Source: an uncultured Oscillospiraceae bacterium | GTDB taxonomy: Bacteria; Bacillota; Clostridia; Oscillospirales; Acutalibacteraceae | Length of the DNA stretch: 7,060 nt | Reading direction: 5' to 3' | NCBI GenBank assembly: GCA_900552605.1 | Contig: USAR01000073.1 | Location: 1 to 7,060 of the forward strand | Shown: piece after piece, positions 1-5,966 of the stretch | Layout: each line of letters starts with the position of its first letter | Numbering within the stretch: the first letter of the stretch is position 1 | Position numbers and translations under genes: made by a program | The notes under the pieces: generated by a model | Told to the model about the DNA's origin: nothing | The model's input: only the letters and a program-made list of their open reading frames with translations | Databases searched by the model: none

Positions 1-1300
1 CGAAGTTAAACTCAATCTCTGTACCTGCCTCTTTAAAAGCATCAAGATATATGTAAAATGCCTTCATTTTTTCGGTGTCAAAATCGTAAATACCGTTTTC
101 ATAGTCCTCGCGAGTTGTGATAATCCAATCAAGCTGAAACCATATTCTTGCAACACTCGGACGAGTGTTTATAATCCGCCGACGAAGCAACTCCATGTGT
201 ACGCAATTAAAACCGTATTCAATTGATTGCTCCATCATATTTGTCGGAACACAGTTAACGCCGAAGCTTATAAAATCGTCTGTAAGCTTATGCTCGGTAT
301 CAATTTTAACGCTGCGTGTTTTGCTGTGTACACCAAGCTGATAGATGTTTCCGCTCGTTTTAAAGACAAAGGCGATATAATTCGCCGTAAGCGGTTTTTT
401 TAGGGTTAATACTGCGCCGGTATTGCCGTTTTTATCAGGCACTTTCTCTTCAATTGAATAGGGAATTTCGTTTTCATCACTTAGTATATTTTCCGCTCTT
501 TCAGAAGCGTAGAGTTTTATTCCGCCGATAACGTTTTTGTCCGCTGCAACTGAAAAACAGTTTATAGTATATGAACCGTTGAGGTCATAAGAAATCATTG
601 CGTCGTTGTTTGCTGTAATCTTGCAGGTGTCATCAAAACAAGCATTATCGCAAAGAGTGGAGATGTCGCCGTTAATGCCCTCGGTTTTTGTTGCTGCAAA
701 ATGCTTTAATAGGTTGTAATCAAAATGTTTGTCACAGTATTCTCGTGAGAAAGTATAGTCGGTGCTGTAAAGACCGAGTGTGCAAATTCTTGCAATATCA
801 TCGGTTGGGTTTGCTTTGTTTATTTTAAGAGCAAAGAAACGAGCGCTGCCGTCTGCTTTAAAAATAAAGTCGCAACCGTGGCGTTCTTTATCGCCGTCAA
901 ATTCACCTTTTGCGATATTGTGAACAAACAAGTTTTCCTGATTAAGCAAAGTTTCTCTGTCATTTCCGAAATATATCTCAAAATCACATACCGCATAGTC
1001 GTTAAGCGAGTTATAATAAGACACTAACGCAACGGTATCAATTTTGCGCTCAACACCGAGATCGTAAACCAACATTGATTGATCCGATTCAATATCGATA
1101 TGTCCTCTGTAAGGTTCATTTGTATAAGGATCACCGATTTTTAAAATAAACTCGTCGTCAAGCTTACCGAAACAGCGAATGATACCTGTTTTTTGAGATT
1201 TGTCGTCCCAAATCTCCGGTGTGATACCCCTTAACATATTGGCGTTACAGTAGTTTAAAAAATCGTCGCCTCTTGTGCTGATAACAGCTGTGCATTTCAT
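1..1300 (-). CDS. Glycoside-hydrolase-like protein with N-terminal discoidin-like modules (3' end outside window)
   Basis: The first 433 codons of a minus-strand gene, open to the window edge with no stop. The ATG at 1300 follows an AAAGGA ribosome binding site (1312-1317) at good distance and a clear promoter. Residues ~30-185 and ~190-325 are beta-rich, each with a segment like YDLG...IDTVALVSYYN or YDLNGSYTINCFSVA that resembles discoidin (F5/8 type C)-like sugar-binding folds. From ~345 the pattern changes to alternating strands and helices (FGVNCVP, then ARIWFQLDWI at ~382-393, then EIEFNF at the edge), as at the start of a clan GH-A TIM barrel. The catalytic glutamates would lie beyond the window, so family and substrate are undetermined. 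There is no signal peptide or membrane segment, so a cytoplasmic enzyme acting on imported oligosaccharides is inferred. The fold assignments are by eye. A decayed copy of its 5' half lies directly upstream. Confidence 0.6.
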   Translation of the reverse strand, partial: MKCTAVISTRGDDFLNYCNANMLRGITPEIWDDKSQKTGIIRCFGKLDDEFILKIGDPYTNEPYRGHIDIESDQSMLVYDLGVERKIDTVALVSYYNSLNDYAVCDFEIYFGNDRETLLNQENLFVHNIAKGEFDGDKERHGCDFIFKADGSARFFALKINKANPTDDIARICTLGLYSTDYTFSREYCDKHFDYNLLKHFAATKTEGINGDISTLCDNACFDDTCKITANNDAMISYDLNGSYTINCFSVAADKNVIGGIKLYASERAENILSDENEIPYSIEEKVPDKNGNTGAVLTLKKPLTANYIAFVFKTSGNIYQLGVHSKTRSVKIDTEHKLTDDFISFGVNCVPTNMMEQSIEYGFNCVHMELLRRRIINTRPSVARIWFQLDWIITTREDYENGIYDFDTEKMKAFYIYLDAFKEAGTEIEFNF

Positions 1301-1379
1301 AAATAACATCGTCCTTTCGGGCATTTTATTGCCGCGTTTATTGTTGTGTTCATTATACATTGATATATTGGTTAGTCAA
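804..1379 (-). repeat. Diverged tandem repeat, unit 1 (in the intact gene)
   Basis: This stretch, running from the -35 box through the first ~165 codons, is homologous to 1460-2035 in the same orientation. The two units are each about 576 bases and are offset by about 656 bases. Homology stops abruptly near the GTTGG at 804, inside the coding region, while the intact gene continues. Confidence 0.8.
1311..1379 (-). promoter_or_regulatory. Promoter and RBS of the glycoside-hydrolase-like gene
   Basis: On the minus strand a TTGACT -35 box (1374-1379) is separated by 16 bases from a perfect TATAAT -10 box (1352-1357). Transcription would begin near 1345, giving a leader of about 45 bases that ends in AAAGGAC (1311-1317), ten bases before the ATG. 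The leader holds a GGCA...TGCC mini-hairpin just before the ribosome binding site. Spacing and leader are conserved in the decayed copy at 1961-2035, which supports the call. Confidence 0.75.
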
Positions 1380-1447
1380 TGGATTATTTTTAGATTTTAC
1401 GACTGATTTCATAGTTTTTGCGGGTTTTGGTTTATAGGTTTTGTGCA

Positions 1448-1954
1448 TCATTCTGTTATGTTGGATTTGCTTTGTTTTTTTAGTGCAAAGAAACGAGCGC
1501 TGCCGTCTGCCTCAAGAATAAAATCGCAGCCGTGACGTGTCCATTTACCGTCAAATTCATTCTTTGCAATATTGTGCACAAACAAATTTTCATGGTTAAG
1601 TAATGTTTCTCTGTCATTCCCGAAATATATTTCAAAATCACTTACGGCATAATCGTTTTGCGCATTGTAATAAGAAATTACAGCAACGGTTTCGATTTTA
1701 CATTCAGTGCCGAGGTCATAAAACAGCATAGAGCGAGAGTACTCTATATCAATGTGACCCCTGTGCGGGTCCGTTGTAAAAGGCTCGCAAACCTTTGCAA
1801 CAAGCTTGTCGTCGAGTACGCCGCAGCATCGTATGAGCCCACTTGCAGGGGCTTTGCCGTTTCATATTTCCGGTGTGATATTTCTTAGCATATTTGCTCC
1901 GCAGTAATTTAAAAATTCGTCGCCTTTCGGGTTGATAACAGATGTGCATTTCAT
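1448..1954 (-). pseudogene. Decayed, truncated copy of the 5' part of the neighbouring glycoside-hydrolase-like gene
   Basis: Read on the minus strand from the ATG at 1954, the frame matches the gene at 1-1300 codon for codon with no indel through codon 159. Hand counts give 23 of 30 identical residues at the start and 68 of 84 from residue 76. Codon 31 (1862-1864) is TGA where the intact copy has TGG (Trp). Shortly after residue 159 (FALK) two bases are lost in an A-run, the frame shifts, nine unrelated codons follow and a TGA ends it at 1448. The discoidin-like second half and the barrel are absent. TGG still encodes Trp elsewhere in this copy and in the intact one, so TGA is a true stop. 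Many differences are synonymous, which suggests a long period as a working paralogue before decay. The open stretch 1448-1729 has no credible ribosome binding site, so a separate 93-residue gene is unlikely. Confidence 0.85.
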
Positions 1955-2035
1955 TATGAATAACGTCCTTTCGGGCAGCATTTTGCCGCACTTTTTTGTT
2001 CGTTACAATTATACACAAGTGAAATAACTTTTCAA
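1460..2035 (-). repeat. Diverged tandem repeat, unit 2 (in the decayed copy)
   Basis: Second unit of the pair with 804-1379. It covers promoter, leader and the first ~160 codons of the decayed copy. Beyond 1460 towards lower coordinates, the roughly 80 bases up to the promoter of the intact gene show no recognisable remainder of the longer gene, which marks the break point of the duplication or of a later deletion. Confidence 0.8.
1963..2035 (-). promoter_or_regulatory. Retained promoter and RBS of the decayed copy
   Basis: TTGAAA (2030-2035), a 16-base gap and TATAAT (2008-2013) on the minus strand, followed by a leader with a GGCA...TGCC pairing and an AAAGGACG ribosome binding site (near 1963-1970) before the ATG at 1954. 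Both hexamers and the 16-base spacing match the promoter at 1352-1379, so the dead copy is probably still transcribed. Confidence 0.65.
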
Positions 2036-2345
2036 TTGATTATTTAGCTAATATTAAATTGTTATTTTTGTAGATATTGCTAAGGCGCAAGTTTTATGAT
2101 TACTAAGCGATTTTTACGGCAAAACAGCTCTTGTTCGTTACCTGAAAACCTTATAATACCGCAATATTGCAGCACTTTACGGATGGTGTTTCAAAAAAGC
2201 TTTGCTGTCGAAAAAAAGCTTCGAGCTCTTAAACAAAAAATTCTTTATCAGATTTTTTGATAAAAATTGTGCAGTTCAAAGCACTAATAAGCAAAAAATA
2301 AAACTTTTGTCGTTTAGTTTGTCCGGCTCGAGATAAACACTTGTC
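2036..2345. other. AT-rich intergenic spacer without a recognised gene
   Basis: The spacer between the divergent decayed copy and the SPOCS gene has no credible reading frame with a ribosome binding site on either strand. It holds a weak hairpin at 2244-2264 (TTTATCA, 7-base loop, TGATAAA) and a short AAGCTTT...AAAGCTT pairing near 2197-2221. Both are AT-rich and could arise by chance. No RNA gene or riboswitch was recognised. Confidence 0.5.
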
Positions 2346-2399
2346 ATACAGTCTGTTTTTCTCTCATAGTATATACAAATAAAATTGTTTTGATGGGAG
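2346..2399 (+). promoter_or_regulatory. Promoter and RBS of the SPOCS gene; possible mother-cell sigma-E-type promoter
   Basis: ATA (2346-2348) lies 16 bases before CATAGTAT (2365-2372). From memory of the Bacillus/Clostridium sigma-E consensus (ATA, 16-18 bases, CATACAnT), six of the eight -10 positions agree, counting the free one. A sigma-A reading, TTGTCA (2341-2346) with an 18-base gap to CATAGT, is also possible but weaker. The ribosome binding site GGGAG (2395-2399) stands ten bases before the ATG at 2410. Sigma-E control would suit a spore-envelope protein, but the sequence alone does not settle it. Confidence 0.45.
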
Positions 2400-2409
2400 C
2401 AGATGTGAA

Positions 2410-3933
2410 ATGGATATCAATGTAACAAGACAAGCGGTTTGTATAAACGAAGTCATATTTGACCAATCGGCAGAGCAGGCAATTGATACTGACTTTTCTT
2501 TGCCGGATTATTGCCCGGATATTGTGCGCCTTTTAAAATGCAGAATAATGCCGAGACTTGCTTCGAAAAACCTTGCAGGCGACACACTTACGGTTGACGG
2601 AGCTGCGGTTGCAACGCTTATTTATGCCGACGAAAACAATAAGATACGAAGTTATGAGCATGAAGTGCCTTTCCAAAAGGCGATAACCGTAGGCAGTATC
2701 GAAACCTACAAAAACATATCGGTTAATGTTAATTGCGATTATATGAACAGTCGGGCGATCACTTCAAGAAGAGTAGAGCTGCACGGCGTCTTATCGCTTA
2801 AAACGAAGATTTTCGGTACTGTAAGCACAGATATTTTAACGGATATTGATTGCGACGGAGTGCAGATAAAAAGCGGCAGTTGTCCTGCAACTAACCCAAT
2901 AGGTTTTGCTGAAAAGACTGTGGTAATTGAGGAAGAGCTTGAACTCGGAAGAGGAGGTTCTGCAATCAGGTCGGTTATAAGAAGCGATGCAAGAGCAGTG
3001 ATAGATGAATCGAAAATTATGGGTGGCAAGGCTGTTATTAAGGGCGATATAATTGTCAATGCGCTTTATTGCACAGAAGAGGACACGGTGGGTCTTTACG
3101 AAAACAGCGTGCCTTTTCATCAAATGGTGGATATCGACGTGCAGGGAGATGACTGTGTGTGCAATGCGGATGCCGATATTATGGATTGCAGCTTAAAACC
3201 GAGAACTAATCTTTCAGGTGAAGCAAAGAGCTTTGCGCTTGAGTGTAAGCTTTGTTTTTCCGTTACGGCGAGCTGTGAGAACGATATTCCTGTTTTATAT
3301 GATGCTTTCGGAACGCAGCAAAATGTTGAACTTGAAACCGCAACGCTGAATTTTAAAAAACTCAGCGAACGCGTTAACGAAAGACATCTTTGCAAAAAAA
3401 CACTTGAATTTTCGGAAAAATCATTCGGAACGGTTATTGACCTGTGGTGTGAAAACAAGGTAGGGCAGGTTAAGGTTACCGACGGCACACTGAGCGTTGG
3501 CGGAACATCAACAATATGCTTGCTGTGCTGTGATGCCGACGGCGTGCCGCAATACTACGAGCGCGGTGTTGATTTTGAATACCGCAAAGAATTGGACACT
3601 GATTGCTGCGGAATGACAGCTGATGCTTCAATTGAAACGGTATCTTCGGCATACACGATTCTCGGTAACGACAGATTGGAAGCGAGAATCGAGCTTTCGA
3701 TAAATGCCGCTGTATATTCTGTGAGGACGAAGAGGGTTATAACCGGTGTAAATGTAACCGACAGCAATGATGAAACAAAAAAAAGAGCACCGATTATGGT
3801 ATATTACGCTCATTCCGGAGAGGAGCTTTGGGATATTGCAAAGCGGTATAAAGCCTGTTGCTGCGACATAATGTCGGCAAACGGACTTGACTGTGAGGAG
3901 CTTGATGATAACAAAATGCTTATAATTCCGTAA
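2410..3933 (+). CDS. SipL-like SPOCS (DUF3794) and LysM domain protein
   Basis: A complete 507-residue protein with three SPOCS/DUF3794-type modules at about 25-120, 195-300 and 350-450, and a C-terminal LysM domain at about 463-507 (YYAHSGEELWDIAKRY ... NGL ... LIIP). The N-terminal DTDFSLPDYCPDIVRLLKC is a hallmark of the DUF3794 family. This arrangement resembles Clostridioides difficile SipL, of about the same length, which links the ATPase SpoIVA to the forming spore via its LysM domain; a role in spore coat or cortex assembly in the mother cell is inferred from that. There is no signal peptide, consistent with a mother-cell cytosolic protein. It is unusually cysteine-rich: 24 cysteines, including CC pairs near 370 and 400 and CCC in the LysM domain. 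The gene stands alone and ends just before a strong terminator. Paralogous DUF3794 proteins exist in Clostridia, so equivalence to SipL is likely but not proven. Confidence 0.85.
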   Translation: MDINVTRQAVCINEVIFDQSAEQAIDTDFSLPDYCPDIVRLLKCRIMPRLASKNLAGDTLTVDGAAVATLIYADENNKIRSYEHEVPFQKAITVGSIETYKNISVNVNCDYMNSRAITSRRVELHGVLSLKTKIFGTVSTDILTDIDCDGVQIKSGSCPATNPIGFAEKTVVIEEELELGRGGSAIRSVIRSDARAVIDESKIMGGKAVIKGDIIVNALYCTEEDTVGLYENSVPFHQMVDIDVQGDDCVCNADADIMDCSLKPRTNLSGEAKSFALECKLCFSVTASCENDIPVLYDAFGTQQNVELETATLNFKKLSERVNERHLCKKTLEFSEKSFGTVIDLWCENKVGQVKVTDGTLSVGGTSTICLLCCDADGVPQYYERGVDFEYRKELDTDCCGMTADASIETVSSAYTILGNDRLEARIELSINAAVYSVRTKRVITGVNVTDSNDETKKRAPIMVYYAHSGEELWDIAKRYKACCCDIMSANGLDCEELDDNKMLIIP

Positions 3934-3939
3934 TAAAAT

Positions 3940-3985
3940 AAAAGCCGTTGCGACGCAGCAAGAGCGCTGTGTTGCAACGACTTTT
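3940..3985. terminator. Bidirectional rho-independent terminator between convergent genes
   Basis: The arms 3940-3958 and 3967-3985 pair over 19 positions with one C/A mismatch and two G-U pairs, closing an 8-base loop. On the plus strand it ends in CTTTT followed by a T-rich tract (to ~3999). On the minus strand the stem is followed by TTTTATTTTATTA. It lies 6 bases after the SPOCS stop codon and 34 bases beyond the queH stop, so it can terminate both. Confidence 0.9.
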
Positions 3986-4019
3986 AGTTTGTATTTTTAA
4001 ATTCTTTCTTAATTGCTTC

Positions 4020-4640
4020 TTAGTGCTCACGCTGATTTTTTGAAAACAGGCAGCCGCAGTAGCTTTGCCGGTAAAGGTTATGTTGCTTTGAAAGTTCAAT
4101 TGAGCGGAGATATCCGTTTTGCTTTTTGAAATCGGAAAAAAGATAGTCAACGCCGTAAGTTTCTGCAATTTCCTTGCCGATCTCATTAAGCACGGCGGCG
4201 TTTTTGTGCGGACTGATTGAAAGCGTAGTGCAAAAATAATCGTAACCGCCGCTCTTTGCGGTTTTTGCCGTTTTCTCAAGACGCAGACGGTAGCATTTGA
4301 AGCAACGCTCACCGCCTTCGGGCAGCGTTTCAAGACCTTTTGAAATTTCAAAAAAACGCTGTGGCTCATAGTTGCCGTTTAAAATATTGATATTCCGTAA
4401 ATTCGGCATTTCTTTTGTTAAACGTTCAAGCTCGGATAATCGAAAATCGTACTCGCTTTTTTGAGTAATGTTGGGGTTATAAAAGAAAAGTGTTACAGAA
4501 AATACTTGATAGATTTTTTCCAAAACAGCAGAAGAACAGGGTGCACAGCAAGCGTGCAGAAGTAAACGCGGCTTTTTGCCGGACACCTTAATTTGCTCTA
4601 TTGTTTTTAAAAATTCATTAAAATATTCATTAGTTTTCAA
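4020..4640 (-). CDS. queH: Epoxyqueuosine reductase QueH (DUF208 family)
   Basis: QueH performs the last step of queuosine synthesis, reducing epoxyqueuosine in tRNA to queuosine; it is a cytosolic iron-sulfur enzyme unrelated to QueG. From the proposed start the protein has 206 residues, close to the family length. The family cysteines are all present: HACCAPCS (C31, C32, C35), ERCFKCYRLRLE (C113, C116) and SYCGCLFS (C195, C197), along with FYNPNI and DYFCTTLSISPHKN. The frame is open further upstream to 4814, but those extra 58 codons lie inside the LysR gene and are not family-like. The best start is TTG at 4640, five bases after GGTGA; GTG at 4649 is the alternative. The start overlaps the end of the LysR gene by 11 bases, which suggests translational coupling. 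No other queuosine gene is in the window. Confidence 0.9.
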   Translation of the reverse strand: MKTNEYFNEFLKTIEQIKVSGKKPRLLLHACCAPCSSAVLEKIYQVFSVTLFFYNPNITQKSEYDFRLSELERLTKEMPNLRNINILNGNYEPQRFFEISKGLETLPEGGERCFKCYRLRLEKTAKTAKSGGYDYFCTTLSISPHKNAAVLNEIGKEIAETYGVDYLFSDFKKQNGYLRSIELSKQHNLYRQSYCGCLFSKNQREH

Positions 4641-5532
4641 AAATATCACCGCTGCCGTAATACTTCTTAATAAACTCTTCCGAAACCGCAATGAAATCTT
4701 TAATGTATTTATTTGCTGCATTTTGCGGTTTAAAAGCAATTCCCAATGTGCGGTAAGCCTCGGGCTCGAGAGGAAGAGCTTTAATTTGTTTAAAATCGCC
4801 CGTTTGCATAACAAGCTCCGATAAGATGCTGAGTCCCAAGCCGCATCCTACCATCGAGACTATAACCGAGTCCTCAACAGACGATGATTTGATAATGGGT
4901 TTTACATTGTAAGCGTCCAAAAACCTTAATATATCACGGGCAAATCCGTAGGACGGCATTAAAAATTCCTTGCCGGTAAACTCTGTTATCGGGAACGGTC
5001 CTTCGGCGTCATAATCGTTCGGCAAAATTGCAAGCAGCGGGTCGTTTCTTAAATCACGCCACATAATGTCTTCATCAGGGTGGCGGCTTCTTGAGCCAAA
5101 GCCGATATCGATTTCGCCGGTGCGTATAGCCCTGCGCATACCTGCAACCGTGTAATCGCGAAATTCAAGGTTAACATTAGGGTGCAAGGCACGGAAGCTT
5201 TTTGTTATTTCCGGCAGCCAAATCAGCGCGATGCTTGTATATGAGCCGATAATAAGTGTCTTTTTTGAATTGACGTCGATTTGCCTTACCGCCTGTTCAA
5301 ATTCGCGGTATTTTTCAACAAGCTGCCTGACTGTGGGAATTAGCTGCTCGCCCTCATCTGTTAAGTGTATACCTTTGCTGTCGCGTACCATGACGTGAAA
5401 GCCAAGCTCCTTTTCCACGCTGTTCATCATATGCGTTATGCCTGATTGAGTGTAGTTAAGCTGTTTTGCCGCTTTTGAAAGACTGCCGAGCTGTGCCGCG
5501 GTGAGAAAACAATCAAGTTTTTTTATTTCCAC
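4630..5532 (-). CDS. LysR-family transcriptional regulator
   Basis: A complete 300-residue LysR-type regulator. Residues 1-60 form the winged helix-turn-helix (MEIKKLDCFLTAAQLGSLSK, then YTQSGITHMMNSVEKELGF as the recognition helix, then the wing VRDSKGIHLTDEGEQL). A linker helix follows, and from about 91 a periplasmic-binding-protein-like effector domain (LIIGSYTSIALIWLP ... FRDYTVAGMRRAIRTGEIDIGFG ... VSMVGCGLGLSILSE). The start is GTG at 5532, preceded by AAGGGG (5541-5546) at eight bases; a nearby ATG at ~5535 is out of frame. It has its own promoter and is the first gene of a two-gene unit with queH. LysR regulators usually control a divergent neighbour and themselves, which points to the VTT membrane-protein gene at 5967 as a candidate target, about 430 bases away. 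The effector cannot be read from the sequence. Confidence 0.93.
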   Translation of the reverse strand: MEIKKLDCFLTAAQLGSLSKAAKQLNYTQSGITHMMNSVEKELGFHVMVRDSKGIHLTDEGEQLIPTVRQLVEKYREFEQAVRQIDVNSKKTLIIGSYTSIALIWLPEITKSFRALHPNVNLEFRDYTVAGMRRAIRTGEIDIGFGSRSRHPDEDIMWRDLRNDPLLAILPNDYDAEGPFPITEFTGKEFLMPSYGFARDILRFLDAYNVKPIIKSSSVEDSVIVSMVGCGLGLSILSELVMQTGDFKQIKALPLEPEAYRTLGIAFKPQNAANKYIKDFIAVSEEFIKKYYGSGDIFEN

Positions 5533-5570
5533 ACATTATTCCCCTTGTGATATAATCAATTTTCAACATT

Positions 5571-5599
5571 ATTATAAACGAAAACAGCTTGCTTTGCAA
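5571..5599 (-). promoter_or_regulatory. Promoter of the LysR-queH operon
   Basis: On the minus strand TTGCAA (5594-5599), a 17-base gap and a perfect TATAAT (5571-5576), placing the transcript start about 30 bases before the GTG start codon. The -35 box touches the end of the perfect inverted repeat at 5599-5648, so anything bound to that repeat would sit directly against RNA polymerase. Confidence 0.7.
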
Positions 5600-5648
5600 G
5601 ATATTGTTTTAACGCAGATTAAACATGATCTGCGTTAAAACAATATCT
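5599..5648. repeat. Perfect 21-bp inverted repeat with 8-base spacer
   Basis: The arms 5599-5619 and 5628-5648 are exact reverse complements over 21 bases, separated by TAAACATG. No run of T follows on either strand, so it is not a typical rho-independent terminator, and it lies upstream of two diverging genes rather than downstream of any. It could be an operator (the 50-base span suits a LysR-type footprint and it abuts the LysR -35 box), a small palindromic repeat element, or an RNA hairpin if transcribed. A shorter complementarity continues outside the arms (GCTTT at 5591-5595 with AAAGC near 5658-5662). Confidence 0.9.
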
Positions 5649-5747
5649 CAATGAGGAAAGCTTGCACAAAAATAAGCTGCTTGAAAGATTATTAGTGCTG
5701 TTTATATATATTGATTTCTGTTTGCGCGTCACCGATTTTTTTGCCGA

Positions 5748-5785
5748 ACAGCCCTTCCTGCGGCTTATCCCGCGCGCAGGGCTGT
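5748..5785. repeat. Hairpin with interrupted GC-rich stem
   Basis: ACAGCCCT (5748-5755) pairs with AGGGCTGT (5778-5785), and inside it GCGG pairs with CCGC around a CTTATC loop, with an internal bulge between the two stems. There is no T-tract on either side to make it a standard terminator. Function unknown; it could belong to a structured RNA or a small repeat element. Confidence 0.55.
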
Positions 5786-5806
5786 CTTGCAGGGGCTGTA
5801 GAAGAT

Positions 5807-5828
5807 GCGTCAACGCATAAGTTGACGC
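5807..5828. repeat. 8-bp perfect inverted repeat
   Basis: GCGTCAAC (5807-5814) and GTTGACGC (5821-5828) are exact reverse complements around a GCATAA loop. It lies about 60 bases upstream of the -35 box of the VTT gene. It could be a regulator binding site or the second stem of a structured element together with 5748-5785. Confidence 0.55.
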
Positions 5829-5889
5829 TCACAAACGATGAAGAGCTCCGGTTTTGATTTTTGTACCGAATTTACGCCTATTCTAATAT

Positions 5890-5959
5890 TTGACATAAGC
5901 CTCAATTCGTGATATATTTTACATCATAGGATTTTGTGGCTTTTGCTGTCGATTGGGGG
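5890..5959 (+). promoter_or_regulatory. Promoter and RBS of the VTT-ung unit
   Basis: A perfect TTGACA (5890-5895), a 17-base gap and TATATT (5913-5918) form a strong sigma-A-type promoter. Transcription would start near 5925, leaving a leader of about 42 bases that ends in a GGGGG ribosome binding site (5955-5959) seven bases before the ATG at 5967. Confidence 0.8.
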
Positions 5960-5966
5960 CATTGAT

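Larger units (their letters stand above)
5649..5889. other. Intergenic spacer with hairpins, no recognised gene
   Basis: No reading frame with a ribosome binding site is credible here on either strand. The first ~90 bases are AT-rich. The part from about 5725 to 5830 is locally GC-rich and contains the two hairpins listed separately. No known RNA family or riboswitch was recognised. Confidence 0.5.

Noticed and set aside
1448..1729. A separate 93-residue gene inside the decayed copy
   Set aside because: It is the in-frame remainder of the paralogue after the stop, with no ribosome binding site before its ATG and a frameshifted end.
1862..1864. TGA read as tryptophan (recoding or alternative genetic code) in the decayed copy
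   Set aside because: Tryptophan is encoded by TGG elsewhere in this copy and throughout the intact gene, and the same copy also has a frameshift and lost C-terminus. Simple decay explains all of it.
2244..2264. AT-rich hairpin as a terminator or RNA gene
   Set aside because: Seven A/T-dominated pairs are weak and expected by chance in such AT-rich DNA; no gene ends beside it.
4641..4814. QueH extended upstream to an ATG at 4814
   Set aside because: The extra 58 codons run inside the LysR coding region in another frame, carry no QueH similarity and would make the protein longer than the family norm.
5599..5648. Perfect inverted repeat as a rho-independent terminator
   Set aside because: No T-rich tract follows on either strand, and no gene ends nearby: the flanking genes both point away from it.
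5619..5813. Minus-strand 64-codon open frame in the LysR-VTT spacer
   Set aside because: No ribosome binding site, low-complexity basic sequence, and it runs across hairpins including half of the perfect inverted repeat; treated as non-coding.
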